NCBI RefSeq assembly: GCF_051487185.1 | Contig: NZ_JAHVDK010000020.1 | Location: 89,455-153,454, forward strand | DNA from: Inquilinus limosus_F | Lineage (GTDB): Bacteria; Pseudomonadota; Alphaproteobacteria; DSM-16000; Inquilinaceae | DNA length: 64,000 nucleotides | Direction: 5' to 3' | Shown here: positions 56,840 through 64,000 of the stretch, one piece after another | How the letters are laid out: each line of letters opens with the position of its first letter | How positions within the stretch are numbered: the stretch's first letter is position 1 | Made by a program: the position numbers and the translations under genes | The notes under the pieces: model-generated | What the model saw: the letters and a program-made list of their open reading frames with translations, nothing else | Database searches by the model: none | Told to the model about the DNA's origin: nothing

Positions 56840-57070
56840 ATGAGCGAGACGATCACGAGCTTCGACGACCTGTTCACCCGCTGGCCGCGGCTGGGCCAGC
56901 TCTCGGCCGATCTCGGCGTCACACCGCAGCATTTGCGGATGATGCGGGTGCGCCGGTCGATCCCGGTGCGCTTCTGGCCCCGTCTGGTCGCCGCCGCGGC
57001 CCGGCGCGGCATCGCCGGCCTCGACTACGCGCTGCTGGTCCGGCTGCACGTCCGGGAGGAGCGGCCGTGA
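56840..57070 (+). CDS. carph-isopro-domain Cro-like phage regulator
   Basis: Small protein of 76 residues. The pattern LGQLSADLGVTPQHLRMMRV, RRSIPVRFWPRLVAAAARRG, then IAGLDYALL is that of the short carph-isopro domain found in phage and prophage proteins beside CI-type repressors. It forms a helix-turn-helix, so a Cro-like role is likely. It is divergent from the S24 repressor with operators between them. The next frame begins within 33 bp of its stop. There is no strong ribosome site. Confidence 0.7.
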   Translation: MSETITSFDDLFTRWPRLGQLSADLGVTPQHLRMMRVRRSIPVRFWPRLVAAAARRGIAGLDYALLVRLHVREERP

Positions 57071-57102
57071 ACCCATTATCCCATCCTGTCATGGAGAGCG
57101 AC

Positions 57103-57327
57103 ATGAGCACCCTGCCGACCCTCGACCAGATCGAGGGTATGCCGATCGCCGCCGTCGCGGCGCTGCCGGCCGAAGCGCTGGCGCAACTGGTCGAGGACCT
57201 GGTCGTGCTGGTCGAGCACAGCCGGCGGCTGCAGGCGGTGATCGCCGCGGCGCTGGCCTTGCGCAGCGGCCGGCCGGCCCTGCTGGTCGCCGGCGGCCGC
57301 GAGGCCGAGGCGGCGAGGAGGGCATGA
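57103..57327 (+). CDS. small phage-island protein, helical, unknown
   Basis: Protein of 74 residues rich in Ala and Leu (MSTLPTLDQIEGMPIAAVAA, then LPAEALAQLVEDLVVLVEHS), predicted mostly helical and perhaps a coiled coil. ATG 57103 follows GGAGAG. It overlaps the next gene by ATGA, so it is co-translated. It resembles small early phage proteins of unknown role; no family was recognised. Confidence 0.55.
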   Translation: MSTLPTLDQIEGMPIAAVAALPAEALAQLVEDLVVLVEHSRRLQAVIAAALALRSGRPALLVAGGREAEAARRA

Positions 57328-57530
57328 TGACCGAGCCGCGCAGCTTCCTGTCGCGCCACCAGCCGCGCCCGCGGACCGACCCGGAGCGGCTGCGGCGGAT
57401 GCGGGCCGAGGCCTGGCACGGCCAGGGCGTGGCGGTGATCCGGCCGGAGGATGTCGAGGACGACTGGATCCGGCAGGCGATCGTGAACGAGGCGGACCGC
57501 CTCTACGGCAAGCGGAAGAAGGAGACGTAA
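57324..57530 (+). CDS. small basic phage-island protein, unknown
   Basis: Protein of 68 residues with an Arg-rich first half (RPRTDPERLRRMRAEAWHGQ) and a helical second half containing PEDVEDDWIRQAIVNEADRL. Its ATG overlaps the preceding stop (ATGA); a second ATG three bases on has the better ribosome spacing. The WxxQAIxNEAdrlYG pattern recurs in small prophage proteins of alphaproteobacteria, but the role is unknown. Confidence 0.55.
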   Translation: MMTEPRSFLSRHQPRPRTDPERLRRMRAEAWHGQGVAVIRPEDVEDDWIRQAIVNEADRLYGKRKKET

Positions 57531-57629
57531 CGGCGGTGTCGCTCCGGCCAGGATCTGGAGGGCCGCTCCCGTGCCGACAGCCTGTGCCTCGAAACTCCCA
57601 TCCACCACACGCCTGCAGGAGAGGGTGAC

Positions 57630-58688
57630 ATGGCGGATTCGCTTCATTGGTTCAACGGCAGCGGACGGTTCGGGCCGTCGCGGACACTCCTGCTCGACGA
57701 CGACGCCACGCTGCAGCGGGTCTTCCTCAAGAATGAGAGCGAGACCGCAACGATCGCGGTCGGGCTCGGCGGGGTGCCGGCGACGCTGCGCGAGGCCGGG
57801 TCGGTCACGCTCGGCCCCGGCGGCTGGATCAGCGAGGACTGCGCCGAGCCCGGGCGGATCACGCTCGTCGCCTCGGACGCGGACACGCCCGTCACGTTCA
57901 AATTCGCCAACACCTCGGGGCAGCATCCCGGCGCCGGGGCGGCGGCGGACGCACTTCTCCGGCGCTACGCCTCGCCGGACACACTGTCGGCCGAGTGGAA
58001 GGCGGCGATCCGCACCCTCTACATCTCGCTGTACAACATCGGCTTCGTGCAGAACGCGGTCGGCCTGCATGTCCTGGTCGGGCCGGATTCGACCTCGATC
58101 CGGCTGAACTGGGCCGCGGAGGATTCCGGCCTGACCGGCCCGACCCCGCCGACCTTCGTCCGGGGTCAGGGGGTCGATTTCGACGGCGCGACCCAATATT
58201 TCGACACCGGCCTGGCGCTGCGCGACAGCCGCAAAGTCTCGATCACCAATATCGCCCAGCTGGTCGGCGCCGACGGCATCGTGGTCAACACCCCGAGCCA
58301 TCCGGCGGCGAGCGACGGCACGGTCGGCGTGGTGCCGAACCGCACCGCCACCAGCTTCGGCATCTATGCCGTCAGCGGCACGGGCGACAGCATCGCGGTG
58401 GCCGGCACGGGCGGCATGGTCGGTTTCGCCCGGGTCGACACCCTCGGCTACACGGCCTATCGCAACAAGGAGATCGCGGTCCGCGTGACCCGGGCGCCGA
58501 ACAGCAGCTTCACCGACTACACCATGCTGCTCGGCGCGCGGAACAGCGCCACGGGACCGGTCGAGGGGACCTTCTTCCGGGGCCGGCTGCATTGGCATTA
58601 TGTCGGCCCGGCGCCCAGCCCGGCGCAGAAGGACGCAGTGTTCGACGCCTTCGAGACCTATCGCGCCGCCGTGGGGAACCTGCCATGA
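57630..58688 (+). CDS. phage tail/surface-like protein with C-terminal LamG-like domain
   Basis: Protein of 352 residues starting at ATG 57630 behind AGGAGA. The N-terminal 100 residues are beta-rich with no recognised family. The C-terminal part (from about 180: VRGQGVDFDGATQYFDTGLA, later EGTFFRGRLHWHYVG and PSPAQKDAVFDAFETYRAAV) has the layout of concanavalin/LamG-like domains in phage tail-spike and adhesin proteins. There is no signal peptide. It is coupled by ATGA to a FAD oxidoreductase. A receptor-binding or particle role is inferred. Confidence 0.5.
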   Translation: MADSLHWFNGSGRFGPSRTLLLDDDATLQRVFLKNESETATIAVGLGGVPATLREAGSVTLGPGGWISEDCAEPGRITLVASDADTPVTFKFANTSGQHPGAGAAADALLRRYASPDTLSAEWKAAIRTLYISLYNIGFVQNAVGLHVLVGPDSTSIRLNWAAEDSGLTGPTPPTFVRGQGVDFDGATQYFDTGLALRDSRKVSITNIAQLVGADGIVVNTPSHPAASDGTVGVVPNRTATSFGIYAVSGTGDSIAVAGTGGMVGFARVDTLGYTAYRNKEIAVRVTRAPNSSFTDYTMLLGARNSATGPVEGTFFRGRLHWHYVGPAPSPAQKDAVFDAFETYRAAVGNLP

Positions 58689-60172
58689 CCCAGACCTTCG
58701 ACGCGGTTATCTACGGCGCCACCATGCCCGGCCTGGTTGCCGCCAAGCGGCTGTCCCGGGCCGGCTACAGCTCGGTCGTGCTGGAATGGACCGGCCATGT
58801 CGGCGGGCTCGTCACCGGTGGCCTCGGCGTCACCGACCGGACCCCGACCCCGATCTGGAGATGGGGCCTGACCTACGAGTTCTTCAAGCTGATCGGCGCC
58901 CAGTACGGCCTGACCGAGCCGCAATGGAATTTCGCCGCATCCGAGGCGAGGCTGGCGCTGGACCGGTTCCTGGACGGCGATCCGCGCATCACCATCCTGA
59001 CCGGCCAGCGGCTGCAGGGGGTGGTCAAGGACCGCGACACCCGGCAGATCACCGAGGTGGTGACCGCCACCGACAGCTTCGCCGGCAAGGTCTATCTCGA
59101 CTGCTCCTACGAAGGCGACCTGGCCTTCATGGCCGGAGTGACCATGACCTATGGCCGGGAGCGGGAGACGACCTATGACGAGCAGGGCTATGCCGGGCTG
59201 AACCTGCGCGACCAGGTGGCCGGCGACTATCCGTCGGTCGACAGCCAGGGCAACCTGTTCCCGCAGCGCCAGATGCCGCCCGAGGGCGGGCAGGGCGACG
59301 GCGACGCCAAGACCCAGGCCTATAATTTCCGGCTGATGATGTCGCGGCGCGCCGACCGGCTGCCCTGGCCGCGGCCGCCCGGCTACCGCCGCGAGGATTT
59401 CCTCGGCTTCCTCGAAGACATGCAGAACCGCCCCCTGTCCCTGGCCGGCTACAGCACTGCGCTGGTCGGGGTGAACCGCGACCGCTACACCACAAACGGC
59501 GGCGACGTGGCCGAGCTGTCCTGGGACTATCCCTGGCAGGACTATGACGGGCGCGAGCGGATCAAAGCTCGGATCTACTACTGGACCGCGGGCCAGCTCT
59601 ACTTCCAGGCGAACGACCCGGCCGTGCCGCCGGAGCGGCAGGAATTCGCCCGCGCCATCGGGCTCTGCGCCGACGAGTTCCAGGACGACTACTATGGCGC
59701 GCCAGGCTGGTCGCCGGCGCTCTATGTCCGCGACGCGCGCCGCATGATCGGGCGCCTGGTGATGACGGCCCGGGACATCGACCTGGCTGCCTATGCCCAG
59801 AACAAGCCCGACCCGATCGCGCTTGGCGGCTATCACCTCGACAGCCATGTCGTCCATCACTATCCGACGGCCGGGCGCACCAGCTTCGCCGAGGGCGACA
59901 TCGATGTCGGCTCGGTCGTCATCTACCAGATCCCGCTGCGAGCGGTGCTGCCGCAGCCCGGCCAGGTGACCAATCTGATCGTGCCGGTGGCGGCCTCCTT
60001 CTCGCGCGCCGGCTTCATGTCGTACCGGATGGAGCCGACCTGGATGCTGGCGTCGCACAGCTGCGGCGTGCTGGCGGCGATCGCGATCGAGAGCGGCCGG
60101 CCGGCGGGGCTGGTGCCCTATGCCGATCTGCGCCCGCGGCTGGACGCCGACGGCGCCATCCTTCACTGGTGA
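58685..60172 (+). CDS. FAD-dependent oxidoreductase in phage-like cassette
   Basis: Flavoprotein of 495 residues of the FAD_oxidored family (related to GlpD/fumarate-reductase-like enzymes). The dinucleotide fold is AVIYGATMPGLVAAKRLSRA (a GATMPG variant of GxGxxG) followed by VVLEWTGHVGGLVTGGLG. Other family strings are YLDCSYEGDLAFMAGV and a C-terminal PVAASFSRAGFMSYRMEPTW. No signal peptide or secretion tag is seen. It lies between two tail-like proteins with ATGA coupling upstream and a 14-bp gap downstream. The substrate is unknown; some tailed phages carry such a gene beside tail-fibre genes. Confidence 0.8.
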   Translation: MTQTFDAVIYGATMPGLVAAKRLSRAGYSSVVLEWTGHVGGLVTGGLGVTDRTPTPIWRWGLTYEFFKLIGAQYGLTEPQWNFAASEARLALDRFLDGDPRITILTGQRLQGVVKDRDTRQITEVVTATDSFAGKVYLDCSYEGDLAFMAGVTMTYGRERETTYDEQGYAGLNLRDQVAGDYPSVDSQGNLFPQRQMPPEGGQGDGDAKTQAYNFRLMMSRRADRLPWPRPPGYRREDFLGFLEDMQNRPLSLAGYSTALVGVNRDRYTTNGGDVAELSWDYPWQDYDGRERIKARIYYWTAGQLYFQANDPAVPPERQEFARAIGLCADEFQDDYYGAPGWSPALYVRDARRMIGRLVMTARDIDLAAYAQNKPDPIALGGYHLDSHVVHHYPTAGRTSFAEGDIDVGSVVIYQIPLRAVLPQPGQVTNLIVPVAASFSRAGFMSYRMEPTWMLASHSCGVLAAIAIESGRPAGLVPYADLRPRLDADGAILHW

Positions 60173-60186
60173 GAGGAGGGCAGGGG

Positions 60187-60714
60187 ATGTTCATCGGCAC
60201 GGGAGAGACCAGGGCGGCCGCGCCCGCGGTCCAGGGCAACGGCTTCGTCCGGCACAATCAGGGGCAGCTGTTCGGCGGCGCGCTGGTGGCGGTGGCGCCG
60301 ATCGGGCTGCGCAACCCGGACGGGCTCGGCGGCCCGCCGACCTTCAGCCTCGAGCCGCGCGCCGGGCTGCTGGCAGGGGCCGACGGCAATAGTACGGCGG
60401 ACCAGGCGATCCCGCTGCGCGGCGGGCGCGAGTTCCTGATCCGCAGCATCATCGCCTGCCATGCGCGCGGCACGCCTTCGGCCCAGCTTCTGGCCGGCCT
60501 CTACACCCTGCCGGGCAAGGCCGGGATCGCCGTGGTGCCGCAGCGTGGCGGCTTCCAGGCGCTGACCGACGACGGCCGGTTCCTGCAGCTGCTGCCGGCG
60601 CCGGTGCTGCTGCAGGCGCCGTTCCTGTACTGGTCGCCCTCGGTGGTGAACGGCACGGCGGTCACCTTCGACATCGTGGTACACGCCGACATTGTCACGC
60701 CGCTGACGGCCTAG
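60187..60714 (+). CDS. hypothetical protein of the phage-like cassette
   Basis: Protein of 175 residues from ATG 60187, which has GAGGAGGG 7 nt upstream; GTG 60169 overlapping the previous stop is an alternative. It is beta-rich with no Cys-motif or signal (GNGFVRHNQGQLFGGALVAV, LIRSIIACHARGTPSAQLLA, FLYWSPSVVNGTAVTFDIVV), in the style of phage tail-fibre head or capsid decoration proteins. No family was recognised. It is the last gene before tRNA-Pro. Confidence 0.5.
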   Translation: MFIGTGETRAAAPAVQGNGFVRHNQGQLFGGALVAVAPIGLRNPDGLGGPPTFSLEPRAGLLAGADGNSTADQAIPLRGGREFLIRSIIACHARGTPSAQLLAGLYTLPGKAGIAVVPQRGGFQALTDDGRFLQLLPAPVLLQAPFLYWSPSVVNGTAVTFDIVVHADIVTPLTA

Positions 60715-60806
60715 GCGTGAGGCGGGCCGCGCCGTCGGCCCTGCGTCGAAGCCGGGAGATTGCCCTTGCCAAGACGGGGGGAAATCTCTAGGAAATCTGC
60801 GGTGTT

Positions 60807-60883
60807 CGGGGCGTAGCGCAGTCTGGTAGCGCGCCTGCTTTGGGAGCAGGATGTCGGGAGTTCGAATCTCTCCGCCCCGACCA
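60807..60883 (+). tRNA. tRNA-Pro (anticodon TGG)
   Basis: 77-nt cloverleaf: acceptor CGGGGCG / CGCCCCG, anticodon stem CCTGC/GCAGG with loop TTTGGGA (anticodon TGG at 60841-60843), T-loop GTTCGAATC, encoded CCA at 60881-60883. It lies at the right end of the phage-derived island, a common integration target, although no duplicated 3' end was found inside the window. Confidence 0.96.
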
Positions 60884-60932
60884 TCCCGTCGAGAGCGGTG
60901 TTCCGAGGATTAGTCAGAGGGTCGGCCGAGGC

Positions 60933-61223
60933 ATGCAGGCGCGCATCTATCGTCGTTCCAAATCCGCGATGCAGAGCGGCCGGGGCAAGGTCCATGACTG
61001 GGTCCTGGAATACGAGCTCGCGACGCCGCGCCGGCCGGAGCCGCTGATGGGCTGGGTCGCCTCGGGCGACACGCTGAACCAGGTGCAGCTGACCTTCCCG
61101 ACGAAGGAGGAGGCGATCGCCTTCGCCGAGCGCAAGCATCTCGCTTATTCGGTCCTGCCCGAGCATGAGCGCCGCGTGGTGCCGCGCAATTACGCCGACA
61201 ATTTCCGCCCGCGGCCGCGATAG
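60933..61223 (+). CDS. NDUFS4-like complex I accessory subunit
   Basis: Protein of 96 residues of the ETC complex I conserved-region family, the bacterial counterpart of mitochondrial NDUFS4 (18-kDa subunit), found in alphaproteobacteria. Typical strings are MQARIYRRSKSAMQSGRGK, WVLEYE, PLMGWVASGDTLNQVQLTFP and YADNFRPRPR. It sits at the matrix-arm interface of NADH dehydrogenase and aids assembly. ATG 60933 is the conserved start. It is placed between two tRNA genes, away from any nuo operon in view. Confidence 0.9.
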   Translation: MQARIYRRSKSAMQSGRGKVHDWVLEYELATPRRPEPLMGWVASGDTLNQVQLTFPTKEEAIAFAERKHLAYSVLPEHERRVVPRNYADNFRPRPR

Positions 61224-61231
61224 GCGGATAC

Positions 61232-61308
61232 GGCCCCGTAGCTCAGTTGGATAGAGCACCCGCCTTCTAAGCGGACGGTCGCTGGTTCGAGTCCAGCCGG
61301 GGTCGCCA
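61232..61308 (+). tRNA. tRNA-Arg (anticodon TCT)
   Basis: 77-nt cloverleaf: acceptor GGCCCCG / CGGGGTC (one G-T pair), D-stem GCTC/GAGC, anticodon loop CTTCTAA with TCT at 61266-61268, T-loop GTTCGAGTC, discriminator G and encoded CCA at 61306-61308. The outermost anticodon-stem pair (C-A) is a mismatch. Confidence 0.95.
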
Positions 61309-61324
61309 TCCTCTCCCGCCGGCG

Positions 61325-63691
61325 CTACAGCACGAAGTCGCTGGCCATCAGGGCGATGCTGCCGGTGAGCTGGATGTGGAAGTCGGAGACGCGGTCGCCG
61401 TTGAGGTCGCCGGCGATGGTGGTGACGCCGCCCGCGGCGGCATAGCGCAGCTGGCCGGCGACGCCGGTGTACAGGGCGGTGCCGATGAAGCTGAAGGCCT
61501 GGTTGCCGGCGGCCGCGGTGCTGGCGTCGATCGCCGCCAGGTCGATGCGGTCGCCCTGGGCATGGCTGAAATCGGTGATCCGGTCGGCCCCGGCCCCGGT
61601 CGGGCTCTGGGCCGCGCTGCCATAGACGAAGCGGTCGGCCCCGGTGCCGCCGGTCAGGACGTCCTGGCCCCCCGCCCCGGTGAGCACGTCGTTGCCGGCC
61701 CAGCCCTGCAGCACATTGGCGCCGCTGTTCCCGACCAGGCTGTCGTTGCCCTGGCTGCCGGAGATGTTCTCAATCCCGGATAGTGTGTCGCCCTGGGCCT
61801 CGCCGCCGGAGCCGGTGCCGGCGACGAGGCTGACCACGACCCCGACCGCGCCGCCGTAGTAGCTGGCGGTGTCGCTGCCGGCGGCGCCCTCCAGCGCATC
61901 CGCCCCGGCGCCGCCGCGGAGCACGTCGTCGCCGGCGCCGCCGTTGAGCTGGTCGTTGCCGGCCTCGCCCGACAGCGTGTCGCCGACGACGCCGCCGACC
62001 CCGGTGGCGAGCACGTCGTTGCCGGCGCCGCCGCGCAGCTCGACCGCGAAGCCCCAGCTGTTGGTGCGGATCCGGTCGTCGCCGGCGGAGCCCTGGATCG
62101 CCTCCCAGCCGTACCAGGAATCGCCGCCGATGTCGGCGTCGAGCGCGCCCGACTGCCAGTCGGCCACAATGGCCATGTCGAACACCATGGTGTCGCGGCC
62201 GGCGCCGCCATCCATCACATCCGAGCCGGCGCCGACATGGAGGAAGTCGTCGCCATCGCCGCCGCGGAGCGTGTCGCCGCCGTCGTCGCCGATCAGAGTG
62301 TCGGCGCCGCCGAGGCCGTTGAGGACGTCGTCTCCGCCGCTGCCCCGCAGCCGGTTGATTCCGGACGAACCGGTCAGAGCGTCGCCATACGACAATGTCC
62401 CGCTGATGTTCTCGATGCCGGAGATCACGTCGCCCTGGGCATGGCCGCCGCTGCACAGGCCGGTGCTGAGATCAACCGTGACCGCACCTCCGACGTCGAA
62501 GGCGATGGTATCGATGCCGGCGCCGCCATCGATCCGGTCCGCCCCGGCGTCCCCCTGGAGCCGATCATTGCCCGCATTGCCGATGAGCGTGTCGTCGCCG
62601 TCATGGCCCTGGAGCTCGTCGTTCCCCTCATAGCCGTTCAGGAGATTGTCGAAGCTGCTGCCGCGAAGGAAATCCCCGGCCCTGCCGCCGTTGACGTTCT
62701 CGATGCCCGCATAGGTATCGCCTTCGGCATCGCCGCCGTAGCCTTGGCCTGGGGCACTTCCCAGATTGATACGCACCGCGACGGCGGCACCGAAGAAGGT
62801 GAGGAGATCGGCGCCGCTGCCGCCGTCGATGGCATCGGCGCCGGCGCCGCCGCGGAGGATGTCGTCGCCAAATCCGCCATTGAGGATATCGCTGCCGCCG
62901 AGGCCGCTGAGGACGTCGTCTCCCCCGTATCCGACGAGGGTATTGGAAGCGGCCGAACCGGTGAGGATGTCGTTGCTCTCCTTCGTGCCCAGGATGTCCT
63001 CGACGCCGGAGATCACGTCGCCTTGGGCATGGCCGCCGGCGCAGCGTCCGGTGCTGAGATCCACGCTCACGGCGGCGCCGCTGTAGTAGTAGTCGAGCCC
63101 GTCGGTGCCGAAGCCGCCGTCGAGCCGATCCGCCCCGACGCCCCCCTCCAGGGCATCATCACCGTCCCCGCCATAAAGACCGTCATTGCCGTCCCCGCCG
63201 TAGAGCCTGTCGCTGCCGGCGTCGCCATGGAGCGCGTCATTGCCCCCGCGGCCATAGAGGGAATCGAAGCCGTCGCCCCCGTGAAGCGTGTTGGCTGCCG
63301 CGGACCCGCTCAGGCTGTCGCTTATGACGCCGCCCTCGACGTTCTCGACGCCGGTGATCGTGTCGACCGCTGTGCCGCCGACGGAACCGCGACCGGTGAT
63401 GAGATCGACGCTGACCGAGTAGACGGCGCCTCTGTAGCTGACGGTATCGATGCCGGCGCCGCCGATGAGTATATCCGCGCCGCCGCCCCCCACCAGGACA
63501 TCGTTGCCGTCGCCGCCGTCGATCAGGTCGACGCCCTCGCCGCCGTAGATGACGTCGATGCCGCCGAGGCCGTTTATGGTGTCGTCGAAGGCCGTCGCCC
63601 CGGGAATGTCGACATAGCCGGGCGGCACGATCACGCCGTCGGCGGCGGCATGGATCACATCGTTTCCTGTGGTGCCGTTGACGACGGCCAT
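61325..63691 (-). CDS. large RTX calcium-binding protein, probably type I secreted
   Basis: Extracellular protein of 788 residues composed of about seven blocks of GGxGxD nonapeptides, each separated by a repeated unit of the form DTVSYRGAV-SVDL-TG, GDVISGIENI-G-SDxLTGSSxxN. It ends with the M10-type secretion region (DRITDFSHAQGDRIDLAAID). No catalytic domain or signal peptide was seen. ATG 63691 (MAVVNGTTGNDVIHAAADG) has GGGAGA at the right distance; GTG 63697 is an alternative. It ends 17 bp from tRNA-Arg. Its C-terminus is nearly identical in pattern to that of the partial RTX gene at 63848, implying tandem duplication. Confidence 0.88.
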   Translation of the reverse strand: MAVVNGTTGNDVIHAAADGVIVPPGYVDIPGATAFDDTINGLGGIDVIYGGEGVDLIDGGDGNDVLVGGGGADILIGGAGIDTVSYRGAVYSVSVDLITGRGSVGGTAVDTITGVENVEGGVISDSLSGSAAANTLHGGDGFDSLYGRGGNDALHGDAGSDRLYGGDGNDGLYGGDGDDALEGGVGADRLDGGFGTDGLDYYYSGAAVSVDLSTGRCAGGHAQGDVISGVEDILGTKESNDILTGSAASNTLVGYGGDDVLSGLGGSDILNGGFGDDILRGGAGADAIDGGSGADLLTFFGAAVAVRINLGSAPGQGYGGDAEGDTYAGIENVNGGRAGDFLRGSSFDNLLNGYEGNDELQGHDGDDTLIGNAGNDRLQGDAGADRIDGGAGIDTIAFDVGGAVTVDLSTGLCSGGHAQGDVISGIENISGTLSYGDALTGSSGINRLRGSGGDDVLNGLGGADTLIGDDGGDTLRGGDGDDFLHVGAGSDVMDGGAGRDTMVFDMAIVADWQSGALDADIGGDSWYGWEAIQGSAGDDRIRTNSWGFAVELRGGAGNDVLATGVGGVVGDTLSGEAGNDQLNGGAGDDVLRGGAGADALEGAAGSDTASYYGGAVGVVVSLVAGTGSGGEAQGDTLSGIENISGSQGNDSLVGNSGANVLQGWAGNDVLTGAGGQDVLTGGTGADRFVYGSAAQSPTGAGADRITDFSHAQGDRIDLAAIDASTAAAGNQAFSFIGTALYTGVAGQLRYAAAGGVTTIAGDLNGDRVSDFHIQLTGSIALMASDFVL

Positions 63692-63847
63692 GATCACTCT
63701 CCCTCACTGGTCGGGGCCGGCGGCGGCGCCCGGCTCTCAGTCTGCCCGGAGCCGGCCCTGGCGGCATCGGTCGAACGGAGGATGCGCGCCGGCCGGGAGG
63801 CGGGTAACCTGCCCCGCCTTCCGGCGCCGCCGCCGGCCGCGTCCCGG

Positions 63848-64000
63848 TCAGAGCACGAAGTCGCCGGCCACGAGGGCGATGCTGCCGGTCAGCACGATGT
63901 GGAAGTCGGAGGTGCCGTCGCCGTTGACGTCGCCGGCGATGGTGGTGACGCCGCCGCCCGCGGCATAGCGCAACTGCCCGGCGACCCCGGTGAAGGTCGC
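63848..64000 (-). CDS. C-terminal end of a second RTX protein (cut by window edge)
   Basis: The minus-strand frame entering at 64000 and stopping at 63848 encodes the last 50 residues of another RTX protein (TFTGVAGQLRYAAGGGVTTI, then DVNGDGTSDFHIVL and GDFVL), closely matching the C-terminus of the gene at 61325 (LYTGVAGQLRYAAAGGVTTI, LNGDRVSDFHIQL, SDFVL). The 156-bp gap between the two genes shows no terminator with a T-run and holds the ribosome site of the downstream gene. Confidence 0.85.
   Translation of the reverse strand, partial: ATFTGVAGQLRYAAGGGVTTIAGDVNGDGTSDFHIVLTGSIALVAGDFVL

Noticed and set aside
60715..60806. Attachment-site duplication of tRNA-Pro at the other end of the phage island
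   Set aside because: No copy of the tRNA 3' end was seen near 56,000-56,150, so integration into this tRNA could not be supported.
61325..63691. Regular short repeats that could suggest a CRISPR or satellite array
   Set aside because: The periodicity is 27 bp in frame and encodes GGxGxDxxx nonapeptides; there are no conserved repeats with unique spacers.

Overview
The window is about 70% GC and gene-dense on both strands, and no insertion sequence or CRISPR array was seen. The gene set points to an alphaproteobacterium: a stand-alone NDUFS4-like complex I accessory subunit, a class II DAHP synthase, an MbcA/ParS-Xre + RES toxin-antitoxin pair and several RTX proteins. The high GC and secretome suggest a Rhodospirillales-type soil or host-associated organism (inference; no 16S gene is present).

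Layout. 1-5,100: end of an ABC uptake ATPase, its divergent IclR regulator, two overlapping rRNA-modification genes (RsmC-like, RsuA-like), a small HTH-like protein and an HD-domain phosphohydrolase. 5,100-8,630: AbrB-type membrane protein, then a YnfM-like MFS exporter divergent from a YnfL-like LysR regulator. 8,640-12,130: structured leader plus PhoH-like ATPase, a YciF-like/YciG-like stress pair, and HxlR and Crp/Fnr-type regulators. 12,340-20,960: kexin-like RTX protease, aldo/keto reductase, lipoproteins, Nudix hydrolase, P-loop kinase, nucleoside deaminase and a second RTX protein. 20,960-26,140: YajQ, then a three-gene operon (GT39, GT2, ChbG/NaxD-like deacetylase) that looks like a lipid A amino-sugar modification system, then a CHAP protein. 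26,700-38,360: metabolism (gabD-rpiA, gor, DAHP synthase, nicotinate phosphoribosyltransferase-like, pabB-pabC). 38,460-41,920: membrane protein, an editing-domain-less threonyl-tRNA synthetase behind a threonine-rich leader peptide and terminator, and a RES/Xre toxin-antitoxin pair. 41,900-53,780: ribA-ribD, secD-secF, HDAC-like deacetylase, DUF192 protein, macA-macB-nodT efflux operon and a decayed LuxR fragment. 53,780-56,030: O-methyltransferase and dihydropyrimidinase behind a RutR-like palindrome. 56,030-60,715: a phage-derived immunity island (S24 repressor, carph-isopro Cro-like gene, operator repeats, a probable repressor-controlled small RNA) and a tail-like/FAD-oxidoreductase cassette. 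60,800-64,000: tRNA-Pro, NDUFS4-like gene, tRNA-Arg and two tandem RTX genes, the last cut by the window edge.

The most notable signals are: (1) a threonine attenuation leader controlling a 404-residue ThrRS that lacks TGS and editing domains; (2) a roughly 63-nt small RNA with a CU-rich anti-Shine-Dalgarno stretch, placed under a phage-type operator/promoter directly downstream of the repressor gene; (3) a FAD oxidoreductase sandwiched between phage tail-like proteins in the same island; and (4) a complete GT2/GT39/YdjC-deacetylase operon. All functional calls are from reading the sequence; no database search was run.
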